Shown one piece after another: positions 62,101 to 64,000 of a DNA stretch of 64,000 nt. The notes under the pieces are model-generated. The model worked only from the letters and a program-made list of their open reading frames with translations. It did no database searches and had not been told where the DNA came from. How positions within the stretch are numbered: position 1 is the first letter of the stretch; every line of letters begins with the position of its first letter. Origin of the DNA: Catellatospora sp. IY07-71 (lineage in GTDB: Bacteria > Actinomycetota > Actinomycetes > Mycobacteriales > Micromonosporaceae). The translations under genes and the position numbers were made by a program. The stretch covers positions 474,501 to 538,500 of the forward strand of contig NZ_AP023360.1 in the NCBI RefSeq assembly GCF_018326265.1, given 5' to 3'.

Positions 62101-63104
62101 GCCTCGGCGGTGTCCCGGATCTCGCGCTCGCCGCTGAGGAAGACCAGCACGTCGCCGGCCGCCTCCAGGGCCAGCTCGTCGACCGCGTCGGAGATCGCCT
62201 GGATCTGGTCGCGCTCGTCGTCGTTGTCGTCCTCGTCGCCCGCGACGACAAGCGGGCGGTAGCGGACCTCGACCGGGTACGTGCGCCCGGACACCTCGAC
62301 GATCGGGGCCGGGACCGGCTCGCCGCCACCCGCCGGGACGGTCGCGAAGTGGGCCGCGAAGCGCTCCGGGTCGATCGTCGCCGAGGTGATGATCACCTTG
62401 AGGTCGGGGCGGCGCGGCAGCAGCTGCTTCAGGTAGCCGAGGATGAAGTCGATGTTGAGGCTGCGCTCGTGCGCCTCGTCGATGATCAGCGTGTCGTACT
62501 GGCTGAGCGTGCGGTCGTGCTGGATCTCGGCGAGCAGGATGCCGTCGGTCATCAGCTTGACCATGGTCTCGTCGCCGACGTGGTCGGTGAACCGGACCTT
62601 CCACCCGACCACGCCGCCGAGCGGCGTCTGCAGCTCCTCGGCGATGCGCTCGGCGACCGTACGGGCGGCCAGCCGGCGCGGCTGGGTATGGCCGATCAGC
62701 CCGCGCTGGCCGCGCCCGAGTTCGAGGCAGATCTTCGGGATCTGGGTGGTCTTGCCGGAGCCCGTCTCGCCCGCGATGATCACGACCTGGTGGTCGCGGA
62801 TCGCCGCGGCGATGTCGTCGCGCTTCTGGCTGACCGGCAGCTCGTCGGGGTAGGTGACCTGCGGCACGTTGGCGGCCCGCAGGGCGATCCGCTCCTCGGC
62901 CTTGGCGACGGCCTCCGTGATCTGCGCCACGGCGGCGTCCAGCGCCTCCCCGGGCTTCATCCGGCGTACGCCGTCGAGGCGCCGGGAGAGCCGACGCTGA
63001 TCCTGCGCCAACAGCACGTCGACGCGTTTACGCAGCTCTACGAGCTGGCTGGGGTTGCGGGGCGGCCTGTTGCGGCGCGCCGCCGGCTCGGACTGCGATG
63101 TCAT
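59127..63104 (-). CDS. hrpA: ATP-dependent RNA helicase HrpA
   Basis: The 1325-residue DEAH-box helicase has Walker A GETGSGKT (112-119), DEAH (209-212), SAT (241-243) and the motif VI stretch QRKGRCGRTSDGIAIRLY. Helicase-associated, OB-fold and the long DUF3418 C-terminal domains follow. HrpA unwinds RNA; in E. coli it frees stalled ribosomes on mRNA. Length agrees with the family. The ATG at 63104 is followed by a basic, disordered N-terminus. It is a single gene between a hairpin-rich gap and the GH18 gene. Confidence 0.96.
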   Translation of the reverse strand: MTSQSEPAARRNRPPRNPSQLVELRKRVDVLLAQDQRRLSRRLDGVRRMKPGEALDAAVAQITEAVAKAEERIALRAANVPQVTYPDELPVSQKRDDIAAAIRDHQVVIIAGETGSGKTTQIPKICLELGRGQRGLIGHTQPRRLAARTVAERIAEELQTPLGGVVGWKVRFTDHVGDETMVKLMTDGILLAEIQHDRTLSQYDTLIIDEAHERSLNIDFILGYLKQLLPRRPDLKVIITSATIDPERFAAHFATVPAGGGEPVPAPIVEVSGRTYPVEVRYRPLVVAGDEDDNDDERDQIQAISDAVDELALEAAGDVLVFLSGEREIRDTAEALRKRNLRHTEILPLYARLSTAEQHKVFQPHTGRRIVLATNVAETSLTVPGIKYVVDPGTARISRYSNRLKVQRLPIEPVSQASANQRKGRCGRTSDGIAIRLYDETDFVNRPEFTEPEILRTNLASVILQMISLGLGDIAAFPFIDPPDRRHIADGVDLLHELGALEAPVRGEPGRLTPLGRKLAQLPVDPRLGRMVLEADRNGCLREVLIITAALSIQDPRERPADKQQAAAEKHARFADKDSDFVAYLNLWNWLKEQQKELSSNQFRRTCKTDFLHYLRIREWQDLESQLRQVVKGMGFTLNTVPAEPQRLHQSLLSGLLSHIGLYDPEKRDFIGARNGRFFVSPGSALFKKSPRWVMVAELVETSRLWGRIAAKIEPEWAESLAEHLVKRQYSEPHWEKKQAAVLAYEKVTLYGIPIVAKRKVNFGRIDPALSRELFIRHALVDGDWETPHRFFHANRDLLAEVEELEHRVRRRDILVDDGTLFDFYDARIPADVVSGRHFDTWWKAARRQTPELLDFEKSMLVNETAGGVDEADYPDVWRQGEFEFPLTYQFEPGADADGVTVHIPLPLLNQVSPAGFDWQIPGLREELAVALVRSLPKSIRRNFVPVPDYVREAIAGHKPDGEPLLGLLERQLRTMTGVVVAREAWEPDKVPDHLRMTFRVEDEKGARLAEGKDLAALKRQLRDKAQAAVAAAADDMEQHGLKAWTIGPLAKVVERQRGGYAVKGYPALVDEGETVGVGVFDSPGEQWTAMWRGTRRLVLLGAPPPLKSLQGRLSNQAKLALSRNPHGSVNKLLEDVVTTAVDKVIIEAGGPAWDADAFAALVAKARADMPDTMYEILQLLEPILSSAYDIDRRLKSITNVLLVRSVADIRAQLTGLVYPGFVAATGLRRLPDLARYLRAVEQRLAKLPEQPQRDRERLLLIEDVQQEYADAKAAIRPGAPGWDTLAEVRWMIEELRVSYFAQSLGTPYPVSDKRIYRALATLPT

Positions 63105-63216
63105 GACGCCCGCAAGGATAAGCCGCTCCCCCGCCCGGACGACCAGCGGTTTTCGCTCACAGCGCCGACGGGGCCGGCCTGACCGCGACAGCGGCCACGC
63201 CGACCCCGCCGTACGT

Positions 63217-64000
63217 TCAGCGCAGGACCGGGCCCAGCGCGCCGATCAGCGCGTGGTCGTCGGAGTCCTGGCTCAGCTCCCACGCCATCGCGCCGCGCAG
63301 GCCGAGCAGCTTGATCAGCGCGGTGCGCTCGGCGAGCGACTTCGGATCGGTGTACACGATCGTGGTCGGCGCGGTGACCGTGCCGGACGCCAGCACGTGC
63401 TCCGCGGCCGGGTTGACCAGGTACGGCTCACCCGCGAGCGGGTTCCACCTGCGGGTCCAGCCGCCGGTGGCGGTGCCGTCCGGGCTGAGCACGCCCGCGA
63501 CGTCGACCAGGTCGTGGTACGACGGCTGCGGCTTCTGATCCCAGATCAGCGAGTCGGGGTTCATCCCGGTGTTGTCGAACGCGCCGTAGAGCCCGTCGGG
63601 GTTGCGGATGTACTGCACGCCGTAGAAGGGCACGCCGACGACGATCTTGTTGGCGGGCACCCCCTGGGCGAGGTAGTAGCCGACCGTGCCGACGGTGTTC
63701 CAGGTCCAGTCGCCCGCGTTCGGGTCGCGCGGGTCGCGGGTGAACAGGGTGCTCGGGCCGGCGACGGAGCCGCCGGGCACGTTGAAGTCGTAGGTCATGA
63801 TGTTGACCCAGTCCAGCGACTTCACGAACTCGCGCAGCTCGTAGTACTTGGTGGAGCTCTTGGCGGCGGGCAGCGCGGCGGTCAGCAGGTAGTGCTTGCC
63901 GTCGGCCTTGCCCTGCACGTCGAGCTGGCGGCGGAACTCCTGGGCCAGCAGCGTCGCGTTGTGGCGGTCCTCCGGGCCGTAGTCGACGTTGTTGTCGGCC
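63217..64000 (-). CDS. GH18 family glycosidase (chitinase), C-terminal part
   Basis: The last 260 residues of a leftward gene whose start lies beyond the window. The TIM-barrel signatures WVNIMTYDFNVPGG, KIVVGVPFYGVQY and GLRGAMAWELSQDS are those of glycoside hydrolase family 18, which cleaves beta-1,4-N-acetylglucosamine chains. The catalytic DxxDxDxE motif should lie just past the window edge. No carbohydrate-binding domain follows the catalytic domain on this side. Secretion is likely but not visible. Confidence 0.9.
   Translation of the reverse strand, partial: ADNNVDYGPEDRHNATLLAQEFRRQLDVQGKADGKHYLLTAALPAAKSSTKYYELREFVKSLDWVNIMTYDFNVPGGSVAGPSTLFTRDPRDPNAGDWTWNTVGTVGYYLAQGVPANKIVVGVPFYGVQYIRNPDGLYGAFDNTGMNPDSLIWDQKPQPSYHDLVDVAGVLSPDGTATGGWTRRWNPLAGEPYLVNPAAEHVLASGTVTAPTTIVYTDPKSLAERTALIKLLGLRGAMAWELSQDSDDHALIGALGPVLR

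Overview
The window is very GC-rich, densely coded DNA from an actinomycete. Markers are an MtrA-MtrB-LpqB operon, a WhiB regulator, coenzyme F420 genes (FO synthase, CofD, CofE), a mycosin-type protease, frequent GTG/TTG starts and 4-bp stop/start overlaps. The family Micromonosporaceae is my best guess, partly because I recall one repeat family here (GGAAGGGCACCTTC) from that group. That placement is inference. No tRNA, rRNA, CRISPR array, transposase or prophage gene was seen.

The backbone follows an order I know from Mycobacterium tuberculosis (HPF, ComF, LpqB, MtrB, MtrA, SahH, ManA, SIS protein, ManB, DUF3499, metallopeptidase-like, WhiB2, FbiA, FbiB, ManC). Three blocks interrupt it. 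(1) 7.4-14.7 kb: DUF4129, DUF4350, MoxR, DUF58, SpoIIM and RDD genes, a predicted envelope AAA+ system. (2) 21.8-39.8 kb: a polyamine uptake and catabolism island between ManB and DUF3499. It holds two PotD-like binding proteins, one PotABC set, three aldehyde dehydrogenases, two class III aminotransferases, two FAD oxidoreductases, a saccharopine-dehydrogenase-like protein and an Lrp/AsnC regulator. (3) 46.2-51.4 kb: a lower-GC trio resembling type VII secretion substrates plus a mycosin, then an ArsR-like regulator and an unknown protein.

Region by region: 0-1.2 kb, GNAT acetyltransferases; 1.3-7.2 kb, HPF, ComF and the lpqB-mtrB-mtrA operon; 7.4-14.7 kb, the MoxR block; 14.9-16.3 kb, sahH; 16.7-21.7 kb, a five-gene mannose operon (ManB, Trm112, SIS isomerase, cation efflux, ManA); 21.8-39.8 kb, polyamine island; 40-41.3 kb, DUF3499, inactive metallopeptidase, WhiB; 41.6-46 kb, F420 genes; 46.2-51.4 kb, accessory block; 51.4-54.6 kb, ManC, glycosyltransferase, TIGR03089; 54.7-58.9 kb, acetoacetyl-CoA synthetase, thioesterase and two membrane proteins; 59.1-63.1 kb, HrpA helicase; 63.2 kb to the end, a partial GH18 glycosidase.

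The genes connect in three main ways. ManA/SIS, ManB and ManC together make GDP-mannose for cell-envelope glycans, which the nearby glycosyltransferase could use. The polyamine island covers import, deamination to aminobutyraldehyde, oxidation to GABA and transamination to succinate semialdehyde, probably under Lrp-type control. The intergenic DNA is rich in repeats: five copies of an exactly 65-bp palindromic element, four loci of a GGAAGGGCACCTTC hairpin repeat, a 41-bp tandem repeat and several very long perfect hairpins.
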